From NCBI GenBank assembly GCA_937874275.1, contig CALNAU010000166.1, positions 1 to 17,110 of the forward strand: DNA of 17,110 nt, written 5' to 3'. The position numbers were made by a program, and so were the translations under genes. The stretch is from an uncultured Clostridia bacterium. Lineage in GTDB: Bacteria; Bacillota; Clostridia; Christensenellales; Aristaeellaceae. The notes under the pieces were generated by a model. That model ran no database searches and was not told where the DNA came from. It saw only the letters and a list, made by a program, of their open reading frames with translations. Of this stretch, positions 6,714 through 14,186 are shown piece after piece. Position 1 is the stretch's first letter. Each line of letters begins with the position of its first letter.

Positions 6714-8492
6714 TTGAAACGACTTGTATCGCTTCTGCTGACCCTCACGCTTGTCCTGGGCATGACGACCGCCCTGGCCACCGCGCCTTATCCGGATGGT
6801 GTGCACAACGGAACCGCGCCCGGCATGATGGGCAACATCGAGGTAGCCGTTACGGTCACCGACGGCAAGATTGAGAAAATTGACATATTGTCCCACGCGG
6901 AAACGGCCGGGTTGAGTGACCCCGCCTTTGAGGGAGTGCCCGCCGCCATCATCGAATCGCAAAACCTGGAGGTAGATGCGGTAGCAGGCGCCACCGTCAC
7001 CTCGCTGGCATTGATTAAGGCAGTCGAGGATGCGCTGTCGGGCCAGCCGGAGAAAGCCCCCGCAGCCATCCCCTTTGAGCAGGCTGATGTCATTGTGGTG
7101 GGTGCCGGAATGGCCGGCATGACCAGCGCGCTGCGGGCGGCCGAATTGGGCCTCAACGTACTGTTGCTGGAGCAGATGCCCAGCGTTGGCGGCTCGGCCA
7201 TGGTTGCAGGTGGCACATTGCTGGGTGCCGGCACGCGCATGCAAGCCGAGGCCAACATCACCGACAGCCCCGAGCTGTGCTTTGCCGACTTTGTGCGCCT
7301 GGGCGGCGCCGGTACTTTCAATGAGGAAATCGCGCGCAAGTACAGCGAGATTTCCGGCGAAGCCGTTGACTGGCTGGACGACCTGGGCGCCGACTTTGGC
7401 GACCGCAAGCCCTACTTCGGCGTCTATCAGCCGCTGAACGTCGCCCGCAACTATTCGGGCAATGGCGGCGCTGCCACCTTCATCAAGACCCTCAGCGAAA
7501 AGCTGGACGCTTATCTTGGAAAGAATGCCCACCTGTCGCTGAACACAAAGGTGGAGTCACTGATAACCGATGGGGAACTGAAAGTGATAGGCGTCAAGGT
7601 GACCATGCCTGACGGCACCGCGGCAGAGTTCACCGCACCCGCCACCATCATCTGCACCGGCGGCTACGGCGGCTCGGAAGCGCTGCTGACAGCGCACAAC
7701 TTTGACAACGTGCTGTCCACCTCGCCCCGCTTTGTAACGGGCGACGGGTACACCTGGCTGGCGTCGCTCAACGCGGCCTTCACCAACATGGACTTCTGCA
7801 CGTCCTACGCCGGCGGCATCCGCACCCATGCGGACGACTTCTTCAACTTCAGTTACTTCAACACCACCAACGGCGCGCTGTGGGTGGATATTCACGGCCA
7901 GCGCATGGCGGACGAGACAGGTGCCGATTCCAAGGTCAAGAGCGATTCCTGGAGCAACGCTGATCAGAACCTGGTCTACACCGTCTTCACCAAGGATATG
8001 CTGATGCCGGACGCCAAGGTCTTTAGTTCCGGCCCCTGGGGCAGCATCGTCGAGGAGTTTGACCCCTTCATGACTTCCCTGGTTGAGAAGGGCATCGGCT
8101 TTGAGGCCGATTCCGTGGAGGAACTGGCCCAGAAGGCCGGCCTGCCTGTGGAAAACTTCGCCGCTACCATCCAGGCGTATAACGATGGCTGTGCCAGCGG
8201 CACCGATCCTTTCGGCCGTACCGAACAATTGGTGGCCATGGACAAGGGGCCCTTCTACGCGGTGCAGACCATGCCGTATGTCATGATTACGTCCGGCGGC
8301 CCCATGATGACGGCCGACTGCGAAGTGGTCAACAATGATGGCCTGGTCATCGAAGGCGTCTACATCGCCGGCGAAATCGTCGGTATGGCCAACGTCGGCG
8401 GCCTCAACTCCATCGGCGGCATGGGCCACGGCAACTGCCTCACCTGGGGCAAGCACGCGGCGGAAGTCATCGCCGCCAAGCTTGGCAAATAA
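6714..8492 (+). CDS. Secreted FMN-binding/FAD-dependent reductase (flavocytochrome c/fumarate reductase-like)
   Basis: This is a 592-residue exported flavoprotein. Residues 1-24 are a Sec signal peptide (KR, a Leu-rich core, ALA near 20-22) without a lipobox cysteine. Residues 30-110 are an FMN_bind domain with the ApbE flavinylation motif AGATVTS at 91-97, where Thr94 should carry covalent FMN. From 124 a FAD_binding_2 domain begins: VIVVGAGMAG at 126-135, Glu153 for the ribose, and GGMGHGNCLTWGK near the C-terminus. Relatives reduce fumarate, urocanate, methacrylate or other unsaturated carboxylates as extracellular electron acceptors; the substrate here is not readable. There are no haem motifs, so electrons must enter through FMN from another redox protein. 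TTG at 6714 has AGGAGG upstream and is the only sensible start. It is a single-gene unit with a near-consensus promoter. Confidence 0.9.
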   Translation: MKRLVSLLLTLTLVLGMTTALATAPYPDGVHNGTAPGMMGNIEVAVTVTDGKIEKIDILSHAETAGLSDPAFEGVPAAIIESQNLEVDAVAGATVTSLALIKAVEDALSGQPEKAPAAIPFEQADVIVVGAGMAGMTSALRAAELGLNVLLLEQMPSVGGSAMVAGGTLLGAGTRMQAEANITDSPELCFADFVRLGGAGTFNEEIARKYSEISGEAVDWLDDLGADFGDRKPYFGVYQPLNVARNYSGNGGAATFIKTLSEKLDAYLGKNAHLSLNTKVESLITDGELKVIGVKVTMPDGTAAEFTAPATIICTGGYGGSEALLTAHNFDNVLSTSPRFVTGDGYTWLASLNAAFTNMDFCTSYAGGIRTHADDFFNFSYFNTTNGALWVDIHGQRMADETGADSKVKSDSWSNADQNLVYTVFTKDMLMPDAKVFSSGPWGSIVEEFDPFMTSLVEKGIGFEADSVEELAQKAGLPVENFAATIQAYNDGCASGTDPFGRTEQLVAMDKGPFYAVQTMPYVMITSGGPMMTADCEVVNNDGLVIEGVYIAGEIVGMANVGGLNSIGGMGHGNCLTWGKHAAEVIAAKLGK

Positions 8493-8512
8493 CACAATCC
8501 TTTCATTGCCAT

Positions 8513-8545
8513 GGGGCTGTCGCATCCGCGATGGCCCCCTTTCAT
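8513..8545 (+). terminator. Probable terminator after the flavoprotein gene
   Basis: GGGGC/GCCCC (8513-8517/8534-8538) encloses a TG/TG internal loop and a second stem TCGC/GCGA, followed by CTTTCATGTTAT. The stem is interrupted and the T-tract is short, so efficiency is uncertain. TGTTATACT at 8545-8553 behind it resembles an extended -10 box and could serve the glycosylase gene. Confidence 0.5.
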
Positions 8546-8570
8546 GTTATACTGCTGCCGGAGGAACATC

Positions 8571-9437
8571 ATGACCGAAATCACCATCCCCAACTTTGAC
8601 ATCGCGCTGACCGCCGACAGCGGCCAGTGTTTTCGCTTTAACCGCACCGGCGAGCGGGATTATCAGCTCATCGCCCACGGGCGTGTATTGACGGTGCGGG
8701 ATTTGGGCGAGGGCCGCTATCTGCTGGGCTGCGAACAGGGCGAGTTTGAGGCCCTGTGGCGGCACTACTTTGACCTGGAGACGGACTATGCCGCCATCCT
8801 GTCCGGGCTGCCCGCGGACGACGCCTTCCTGCAGGCGGCGGCGCGCTACGCGGGCGGCCTGCGCATCCTGCGGCAGGACCCGTGGGAGACGCTGATTGGC
8901 TTCATCATCAGCCAGCGCAAGAACCTGGCCTCTATCAAAAGCTGCATGGCGGCCATCAGCCGCCGTTTCGGCGCGCCCATCCCGGGTACGGACGCATACG
9001 CTTTCCCCACACCGGGGCAGCTGGCCGCAGCCACCCTGGACGAGCTAAACGCCTGCGCCCTGGGCTACCGCAGCCGCTACATCCAGCAGACCGCGCGGCT
9101 GATTGCCGACGGCGCTTTGGATTTGGCGGCGCTGGATGGCCTGCCCGATGCCGCGATGCGCGCGGCCCTGGTCACGCTGCCCGGCGTGGGCGTCAAAATC
9201 GCCGACTGCGTGATGCTGTTCGGCTACCACCGCACGCGGGCCTTCCCCCATGATGTGTGGATTAACCGCGTGGTGGAGCGGGAGTATGGCGGCCAAACCC
9301 CCGCCGAAAACCTGGGCCCCTATGCCGGGGTGATCCAGCAATACATGTTCTGCTACGCGCGGGGCCCGGCGTATCGCCCGGCACCGGATGCGTCCCAAGC
9401 CAATGCGCGCCGCGGTTCCGGCAATCCATTGGCGTAA
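8571..9437 (+). CDS. ogg: 8-oxoguanine DNA glycosylase (HhH-GPD family)
   Basis: This 288-residue protein is a bifunctional glycosylase/AP lyase that excises 8-oxoguanine. The N-terminal OGG-type domain shows SGQCFRF at 17-23. The helix-hairpin-helix runs from LPGVGVK (203-209), where Lys209 is the Schiff-base nucleophile, through ADCVMLFGYHRTRAFPHDVW, whose Asp228 is the conserved catalytic aspartate. FIISQRKNLASIKS (111-124) corresponds to the OGG1 segment containing FICSSNNNI. The C-terminal IQQYMFCYAR element is also family-typical. ATG at 8571 has GGAGG 6 bases before it; the frame is open upstream to 8511 but those codons lie in the terminator hairpin. It guards against oxidised guanine and fits the oxidative-stress neighbourhood, but it appears to be transcribed alone. 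Confidence 0.92.
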   Translation: MTEITIPNFDIALTADSGQCFRFNRTGERDYQLIAHGRVLTVRDLGEGRYLLGCEQGEFEALWRHYFDLETDYAAILSGLPADDAFLQAAARYAGGLRILRQDPWETLIGFIISQRKNLASIKSCMAAISRRFGAPIPGTDAYAFPTPGQLAAATLDELNACALGYRSRYIQQTARLIADGALDLAALDGLPDAAMRAALVTLPGVGVKIADCVMLFGYHRTRAFPHDVWINRVVEREYGGQTPAENLGPYAGVIQQYMFCYARGPAYRPAPDASQANARRGSGNPLA

Positions 9438-9490
9438 AAATCGCAAACCAGGCGCATTCCTCCGCATTCTTTTGGTGATTTTGAATTTTT
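9437..9490 (+). terminator. Weak terminator-like stem after the glycosylase
   Basis: AAAATC/GATTTT plus ACCA/TGGT pair (9437-9450 with 9473-9482) around a bulge and a large loop, followed by GAATTTTT. The stem is AU-rich and imperfect, so the call is tentative. Confidence 0.3.
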
Positions 9491-9502
9491 ATCCCGTCAG
9501 AC

Positions 9503-9531
9503 TTGCACATTTGGATTGAAACAAGTAGAAT
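9503..9531 (+). promoter_or_regulatory. Promoter of the branched-chain amino acid transporter operon
   Basis: TTGCAC (9503-9508), exactly 17 bases, then TAGAAT (9526-9531). The predicted start near 9538 leaves a leader of about 22 bases. I see no riboswitch-like or T-box-like structure, so any amino-acid control would act at the promoter. Confidence 0.75.
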
Positions 9532-9560
9532 GTTCCCACCATGTGAAGGAGGGAATCTTT

Positions 9561-10745
9561 ATGAAAAAACTAATCGCAACCGTACTGGTCCTGATGCTGG
9601 CCCTCCCCGTCCTTGCCTTTGGCGAGGCCGCGCCCGTGGCGGGCACGATTGTTCTGGGCATCTATGAGCCGGCCAGCGGCGACAACGGCGCCGGCGGCAA
9701 GCAGGAGACGCTGGGCATCCGCTACGCCAACTTCGTGGCCCCCACCGTCGAACTGTCCGACGGGGTGTACGAAATCAAACTGGTCGAGGTGGACAACCAG
9801 TCCTCCACCGACAAGGCACCCACTGCCGCGCAGACGTTGGTCAGCGAGGGCAGCTCCATCGCGCTGGGCAGCTACGGCTCCTCGGTCTCCATCGCGGCGG
9901 CTGACATTTTTAACAGCGCCGGGCTGGTCGCCGTGGGCATCTCCTGCACCAACCCGCAGGTGACGCTGGGCAACCCGCTGTACTACCGCATCTGCTACCT
10001 GGATCCCTTCCAGGGCACGGTGCTGGCCAACTTCGCCATGGAAGAGTACGGCGCCAAGAAGGCCTATACTTTGGCCCAGCTGGGCAACGACTATGACGTG
10101 GGCCTGGTCAACTACTTTACCGAGGCCTTCAAGGCCGCGGGCGGCGAAGTGATGGGAGAGACCTTCCCGGAGGGCACGAGCGACTTCACGGCTTACCTGA
10201 CCAAGGCGGTCAATGAAGGGGCCGAGGTCATCTTCTCCCCCACCTCCACCACCTACGCAGCGCAGATCATCACCCAGGCTGCCGGCGCGGGCGTCAAGAT
10301 TCCGATTCTGGCCGGCGACACGTGGGACAGCTCGGTCATTCTGGACGCTGCCAAGGGCACCGAAGTGAATGTCGCGGTTTCCACCTTCTTTGACGAGGGC
10401 GACACCTCCAGCGTGGCGGCCGATTTCGTCAAGGGCTTCAAGGAATGGCTCAACGCCAACCCCGACATGCTGGCCAACAACGGCGGCAACGACATCGTGG
10501 CGGCTGTATCCGCGCTGGGCTATGACGGCTACATGGTAGCCCTGGAGGCCCTCAAGAAGGCCGATTCCGGCGACCGTCAGGACATCGCCGACATCATGGA
10601 CCAGGTCACCTTTGACGGCGTGACCGGCGCCATCGTCTTTGGCGAGAACGGCGACGCCGTGCGCGACCAGGCCTTCATCAAGAAGAGCGACAACGCCACC
10701 GGCGCCTGGACCTTCGTGAAGGTGCAGGGCATCACCGCCAAGTAA
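9561..10745 (+). CDS. livK: Branched-chain amino acid-type ABC transporter substrate-binding protein
   Basis: This 394-residue extracytoplasmic binding protein is of the Peripla_BP_6 (LivJ/LivK) type. Residues 1 to about 22 form a Sec signal peptide ending in LAFGEA, followed by the mature start GTIVLGIYEPASGDNGAGGK; two Rossmann-like lobes follow (for example ALGSYGSSVSIAAA and later GDTWDSS). Family ligands are leucine, isoleucine and valine, but related proteins bind other amino acids, amides or aromatic acids, so the ligand is inferred. ATG at 9561 has GAAGGAGG upstream; the frame is open to 9516 but those codons overlap the promoter. There is no lipobox cysteine, which is unusual for a monoderm binding protein. 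It is the first gene of the liv operon and is separated from livH by a hairpin-rich gap. Confidence 0.92.
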   Translation: MKKLIATVLVLMLALPVLAFGEAAPVAGTIVLGIYEPASGDNGAGGKQETLGIRYANFVAPTVELSDGVYEIKLVEVDNQSSTDKAPTAAQTLVSEGSSIALGSYGSSVSIAAADIFNSAGLVAVGISCTNPQVTLGNPLYYRICYLDPFQGTVLANFAMEEYGAKKAYTLAQLGNDYDVGLVNYFTEAFKAAGGEVMGETFPEGTSDFTAYLTKAVNEGAEVIFSPTSTTYAAQIITQAAGAGVKIPILAGDTWDSSVILDAAKGTEVNVAVSTFFDEGDTSSVAADFVKGFKEWLNANPDMLANNGGNDIVAAVSALGYDGYMVALEALKKADSGDRQDIADIMDQVTFDGVTGAIVFGENGDAVRDQAFIKKSDNATGAWTFVKVQGITAK

Positions 10746-10770
10746 TTACGTCTATAACAAGCGATCCGGA

Positions 10771-10806
10771 CATTGGGGGCCGATATGGGTCGGCCCCCAG
10801 TGTTTC
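10771..10806 (+). terminator. Strong intra-operon hairpin after the binding-protein gene
   Basis: A 13-bp stem (10771-10783 with 10790-10802, one G-T pair, 6-base loop TATGGG) is followed by only a short T-rich stretch (TTTCT). It lies 25 bases after the stop codon. It could act as a partial terminator or as a 3' stabiliser that raises binding-protein mRNA above the permease mRNA. Confidence 0.65.
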
Positions 10807-10823
10807 TACAATCAATGGGAGGT

Positions 10824-11011
10824 GTCGGAGGGTTTACCCTCCGACTGTAATCCGCGCCAACGACATGTGCGGTGGCGCGGAAGGCCTTGCATAGCAAGGG
10901 TTTCATCGCCCCGCGCCGCCCGGGAGCGAAGCGAGAGGCGCGGGGCCAAGAGCCCTACCCATCAATAAACCACCGTTTATTGATGGAACAGGGGGTCGGC
11001 CCCCCTTTTTT
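10824..11011 (+). repeat. Array of consecutive hairpins between livK and livH (REP/MITE-like)
   Basis: Successive inverted repeats: GTCGGAGGG/CCCTCCGAC (10824-10832/10837-10845); TCCGCGCCA/TGGCGCGGA (10851-10859/10873-10881); CCTTGC-ATA-GCAAGG (10885-10899); GCCCCGCGCC/GGCGCGGGGC (10908-10917/10937-10946); CATCAATAAAC/GTTTATTGATG (10960-10970/10975-10985); and GGGGG/CCCCC with a six-T tail (10991-10995/11001-11011), which alone would be a terminator. All stems listed are perfect. There is no coding signal: the livH frame extends back into this area but without a ribosome site, and the peptide is Arg/Pro-rich noise. Whether it is a dispersed repeat cannot be told from one copy. Confidence 0.7.
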
Positions 11012-11024
11012 CAAGGAGAGCAGC

Positions 11025-11912
11025 ATGACGGACTTTATCGGCGCCAACCTTCCCTACCTGCTGGGCGGTATCTCGGTGGGGGGTCAGTATGCCCTGATTG
11101 CCATAGGCTACACCATGGTCTATGGCATTTTGCGGTTGATTAACTTTGCCCACGGCGATATCTTTACGGTGGCCGGCTTCCTGATGGTGTACATGAGCGC
11201 CACGATGCCGCTGGCGGTATCCCTGCCGCTGACCATCGCGCTGACGGTGCTGCTGGGCTTTCTGGTGGAGCGCGCGGCCTACAAGCCGCTGCGCGAGGCG
11301 CCCCGCATGTCCATCATGATATCGGCCATCGGGGTCAGCTATCTGCTGCAAAACCTGATGTGGTATATCACCGGCGGCCTGGCCAAGCAGTACCCGCGCC
11401 TGCCCTGGGTGTCTGACTCGGTCACCATCTTCACAGCCACCACCAAGGTGGTCACGCTGGTCACCCCGGTGCTGACGCTGGCTTTGGTCATCGCGCTGGT
11501 GCAGCTAATCAACCACAGCCGCATCGGCATGGCCATGCGCGCCGTCAGCAAGGATTTTGAGACGGCCAAGTTGATGGGCATCAAGATTGACAGGGTGATT
11601 TCCATCACCTTTATCATCGGCAGCTTTCTGGCGGCGGTGGGCAGCGCGCTGTACTTCACCAATTACACCGCGGTCACCCCCACCGTGGGGGCCATGCCCG
11701 GCCTCAAGGCCTTTGTGGCCGCCGTATTCGGCGGCATCGGCTCCATCCCCGGGGCTGTCATCGGCGCCTTTATTATCGGCGTGAGCGAGAACATCATCAA
11801 GGCGCTGGGGCTGACCACATTTTCCGACGCCTTTACCTTCGCGCTGCTGATTCTCATCCTCATCTTCAAGCCCACCGGCCTGTTCGGCGAGGCAGCCACC
11901 GACAAGGTATAG
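11025..11912 (+). CDS. livH: Branched-chain amino acid ABC transporter permease LivH
   Basis: This 295-residue integral membrane protein has about eight hydrophobic segments and is one half of the heterodimeric LivH-LivM channel in the cytoplasmic membrane. The start is family-typical: GISVGGQYALIAIGYTMVYG followed by LINFAHGDIF. The cytoplasmic coupling (EAA-like) loop is AMRAVSKDFETAKLMGI, the site that docks on LivG/LivF. The C-terminal AVFGGIGSIPGAVIGAF is also conserved in the family. ATG at 11025 has AAGGAGAG upstream. The frame is open back to 10872 but without a ribosome site, so I reject that extension. livM follows after 11 bases. Confidence 0.95.
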   Translation: MTDFIGANLPYLLGGISVGGQYALIAIGYTMVYGILRLINFAHGDIFTVAGFLMVYMSATMPLAVSLPLTIALTVLLGFLVERAAYKPLREAPRMSIMISAIGVSYLLQNLMWYITGGLAKQYPRLPWVSDSVTIFTATTKVVTLVTPVLTLALVIALVQLINHSRIGMAMRAVSKDFETAKLMGIKIDRVISITFIIGSFLAAVGSALYFTNYTAVTPTVGAMPGLKAFVAAVFGGIGSIPGAVIGAFIIGVSENIIKALGLTTFSDAFTFALLILILIFKPTGLFGEAATDKV

Positions 11913-11923
11913 GAGGGCAGCTG

Positions 11924-13354
11924 ATGAAAACGGCAAAAATCGTACTATCCCTGTTGCTGATTATTATCGCCATCGCGCTGGTCGGCTACACCCTGTCCTC
12001 ACAGGGCGATTTGCGCGACCTGGTGATGCGCCTTGACCCGCAAAACCTGTCCAGCGCCGACAGCCGCATGCTCAAGGCGCGCGACCGCGTGCTGGATGGC
12101 CTGGCTGAAGGCGACCGCGTGCGCGACCTGCGCAACCTGGACCGCTACCTGGAGGACTATGGCCCGCAGCTGGCGCTGGACGGCGAAAATGGGTTGGAGC
12201 TGTTTGTCTACCGCAACGGCCCCTCGCTGCTGGCGGCCGGCATCGCCCTGGCGGTCATCGGCGCGGCGCTGCTGGTCAGCCAGCTGGATAAGCTGGCCAA
12301 GCTCCGCAGGCCCGCCATATACCTGGCGCTGGCCGCGGTGCTGTATGCGGGCGTCTACATCGTGGAAAACATCGCCGGTTCCTCCAGCATGCTAATGACG
12401 GTGCTCAAGAAGGGGGCCATCTACGCGCTGATTGCGGTCAGCATGAACCTGCTCAACGGCTTCACGGGGCTGTTCTCCCTGGGGCAGGCGGGCTTCATGC
12501 TGGTGGGTGCCTATACCTATGCCATCTTCACCATCGCCACCGACAGCCGCGCCCAGGTGTACCAGTACTACGACGGCGGCCTAGTGCAGTTCGCCTTGCC
12601 CACGCTGGTGGCCATTGTGCTTGCCGGGCTGGTGGCGGCGTTCTTTGCCTTTTTGATTGGTCTGCCGGTGCTGCGCCTCAAGAGCGACTACTTAGCCATC
12701 GCCACGCTGGGCTTCGCGGAAATCATCCGCGCCATCTTCCAGTACGACGGCCTGGGCCCCATCACCAATGGCTCCAACCTGCTGCGCAAGTTCACCACCT
12801 TTGACACGGTACTGTTCCCCTTCGCGGTGGCGGGCGTGTGTATTGCATTGATTGTGATGCTTATCCACTCCACCTACGGTCGCAGCTTCAAGGCCATCCG
12901 CGATGACGAGGTCGCCGCCGAGGCCATGGGCATCAACCTGTTCCGCCACAAGCAGATGAGCTTTGTCATCAGCAGCTTTTTCGCCGGCGTGGGCGGGGCG
13001 CTGCTGGCCATGTACCAGACCACCGTGCAGGCCAGCGCCTTCAAGGCGTCCATGACCTATGAAATTCTGCTCATCGTGGTCATCGGCGGCATGGGTTCCA
13101 TCACGGGCTCGGTGCTGGCCAGCTTTCTGTTTGTGGCCAGCAGCGAGTGGTGGCTGCGCTTCCTGGATAACGAGCTGGTCATCGGCGGCGTGCAGGTGCC
13201 CCTGCTGCGCAGCGGCTTCCGCATGGTGGTGTTCTCGGTGGTCATCATGCTGATGGTGCTGTTCTACCGCCGGGGCATCATGGGCGATAAGGAGTTCAAC
13301 CTCAAGAGATTCCTGCAACCCCGCGTCAGGAAGGGGGGTGACGTCCGTGGCTGA
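11924..13354 (+). CDS. livM: Branched-chain amino acid ABC transporter permease LivM, with N-terminal ectodomain
   Basis: This 476-residue membrane protein is the partner of LivH. The family core is clear: SMNLLNGFTGLFSLGQAGFM, LPVLRLKSDYLAIATLGFAE, the coupling loop AIRDDEVAAEAMGINLFRHK, and VVIGGMGSITGSVL. Ahead of it is an unusual N-terminus: one membrane helix (residues 6-24), then about 75 polar, charged, helix-prone residues (25-100), then a second helix (101-120) and a positively charged stretch (QLDKLAKLRR). The positive-inside pattern places residues 25-100 outside the membrane. E. coli LivM is about 425 residues and also has an extended N-terminus, so the extra length is about 50. 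AGGAGG precedes ATG 11924. The end overlaps livG. Confidence 0.93.
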   Translation: MKTAKIVLSLLLIIIAIALVGYTLSSQGDLRDLVMRLDPQNLSSADSRMLKARDRVLDGLAEGDRVRDLRNLDRYLEDYGPQLALDGENGLELFVYRNGPSLLAAGIALAVIGAALLVSQLDKLAKLRRPAIYLALAAVLYAGVYIVENIAGSSSMLMTVLKKGAIYALIAVSMNLLNGFTGLFSLGQAGFMLVGAYTYAIFTIATDSRAQVYQYYDGGLVQFALPTLVAIVLAGLVAAFFAFLIGLPVLRLKSDYLAIATLGFAEIIRAIFQYDGLGPITNGSNLLRKFTTFDTVLFPFAVAGVCIALIVMLIHSTYGRSFKAIRDDEVAAEAMGINLFRHKQMSFVISSFFAGVGGALLAMYQTTVQASAFKASMTYEILLIVVIGGMGSITGSVLASFLFVASSEWWLRFLDNELVIGGVQVPLLRSGFRMVVFSVVIMLMVLFYRRGIMGDKEFNLKRFLQPRVRKGGDVRG

Positions 13355-14186
13355 TCACACGCTGGAACTGAGGAACATCACCATGCAGTTTGGCGGCGTG
13401 GTGGCGGTGGACAGCCTGTCGCTGCACGTCAACCAAAGCGAAATCGTCGCCCTCATCGGCCCCAACGGCGCCGGAAAAACGACGGCCTTCAACTGCATCA
13501 CCGGGGTATACAAGCCCACCAACGGCCAGGTGTACTACCAAGATCAGCTGATTATCAGCAACCATCCCCAGGGCAAGATGAAAGCCCTGTACGCCGGGCA
13601 GCACAAGGATGCCTACAAGGAGGTGCTGGAGCCCACGCCAGACCGCATCACCAAGCTGGGCCTGGCGCGCACCTTCCAGAACATCCGCCTGTTCAAGACG
13701 CAGACGGCGTTTGAAAACGTGCTCATCGCCACCCATCTGCACCGCACCAGCAACCTGCTGACGGCCACGCTGCGCCTCAACTACGCCGAGGAAAAGCGTA
13801 TGTGCCAGCACGCGCTGGATATGCTGGAGGTGGTGGGCCTGGCCGACCTGAGGGACGAGCTGGCCACCAGCCTGCCCTACGGCATGCAGCGCCGGCTGGA
13901 GATTGCCCGCGCCCTGGCCACCAAGCCGCGTCTGCTGCTGCTGGATGAGCCGGCGGCCGGCATGAACCCGCAGGAGACCGACGACCTGGGCCGCTTCATC
14001 GTGGACATCAAGCAGCGCTTCGACCTGACGGTCTTCCTGATTGAGCACCACATGGACCTGGTGATGGATATCTCCGACCGCATCTATGTAATCGACTTTG
14101 GCCGCCTGATCGCCACCGGACGCCCCGACGAGGTGCAGGACAACCCGGACGTCATCACGGCCTATCTGGGGGTGGATGAAGAATGA
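13347..14186 (+). CDS. livG: Branched-chain amino acid ABC transporter ATP-binding protein LivG
   Basis: This is a 279-residue cytoplasmic ATPase. Walker A is GPNGAGKT at 38-45, the Q-loop is RTFQN at 108-112, the signature is LPYGMQRRLEIARAL (usually YGQQR), Walker B is LLLLDEPAAGMNP and the switch His is in IEHHMD. Between Walker A and the Q-loop it carries about two dozen extra residues (roughly 70-98) compared with E. coli LivG, which accounts for the length difference. I chose GTG at 13347 because GGGGGGTGA, close to the full anti-16S complement, lies 5 bases before it. GTG at 13338 (3 residues longer) is the alternative. It overlaps the livM end by 8 bases and livF by 4. Confidence 0.93.
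   Translation: MADHTLELRNITMQFGGVVAVDSLSLHVNQSEIVALIGPNGAGKTTAFNCITGVYKPTNGQVYYQDQLIISNHPQGKMKALYAGQHKDAYKEVLEPTPDRITKLGLARTFQNIRLFKTQTAFENVLIATHLHRTSNLLTATLRLNYAEEKRMCQHALDMLEVVGLADLRDELATSLPYGMQRRLEIARALATKPRLLLLDEPAAGMNPQETDDLGRFIVDIKQRFDLTVFLIEHHMDLVMDISDRIYVIDFGRLIATGRPDEVQDNPDVITAYLGVDEE

Noticed and set aside
10872..11024. A 51-residue N-terminal extension of LivH in frame
   Set aside because: It runs through the hairpin array, has no ribosome site, and is Arg/Pro/Gly-rich, whereas ATG 11025 has a good ribosome site and begins the family-typical sequence.
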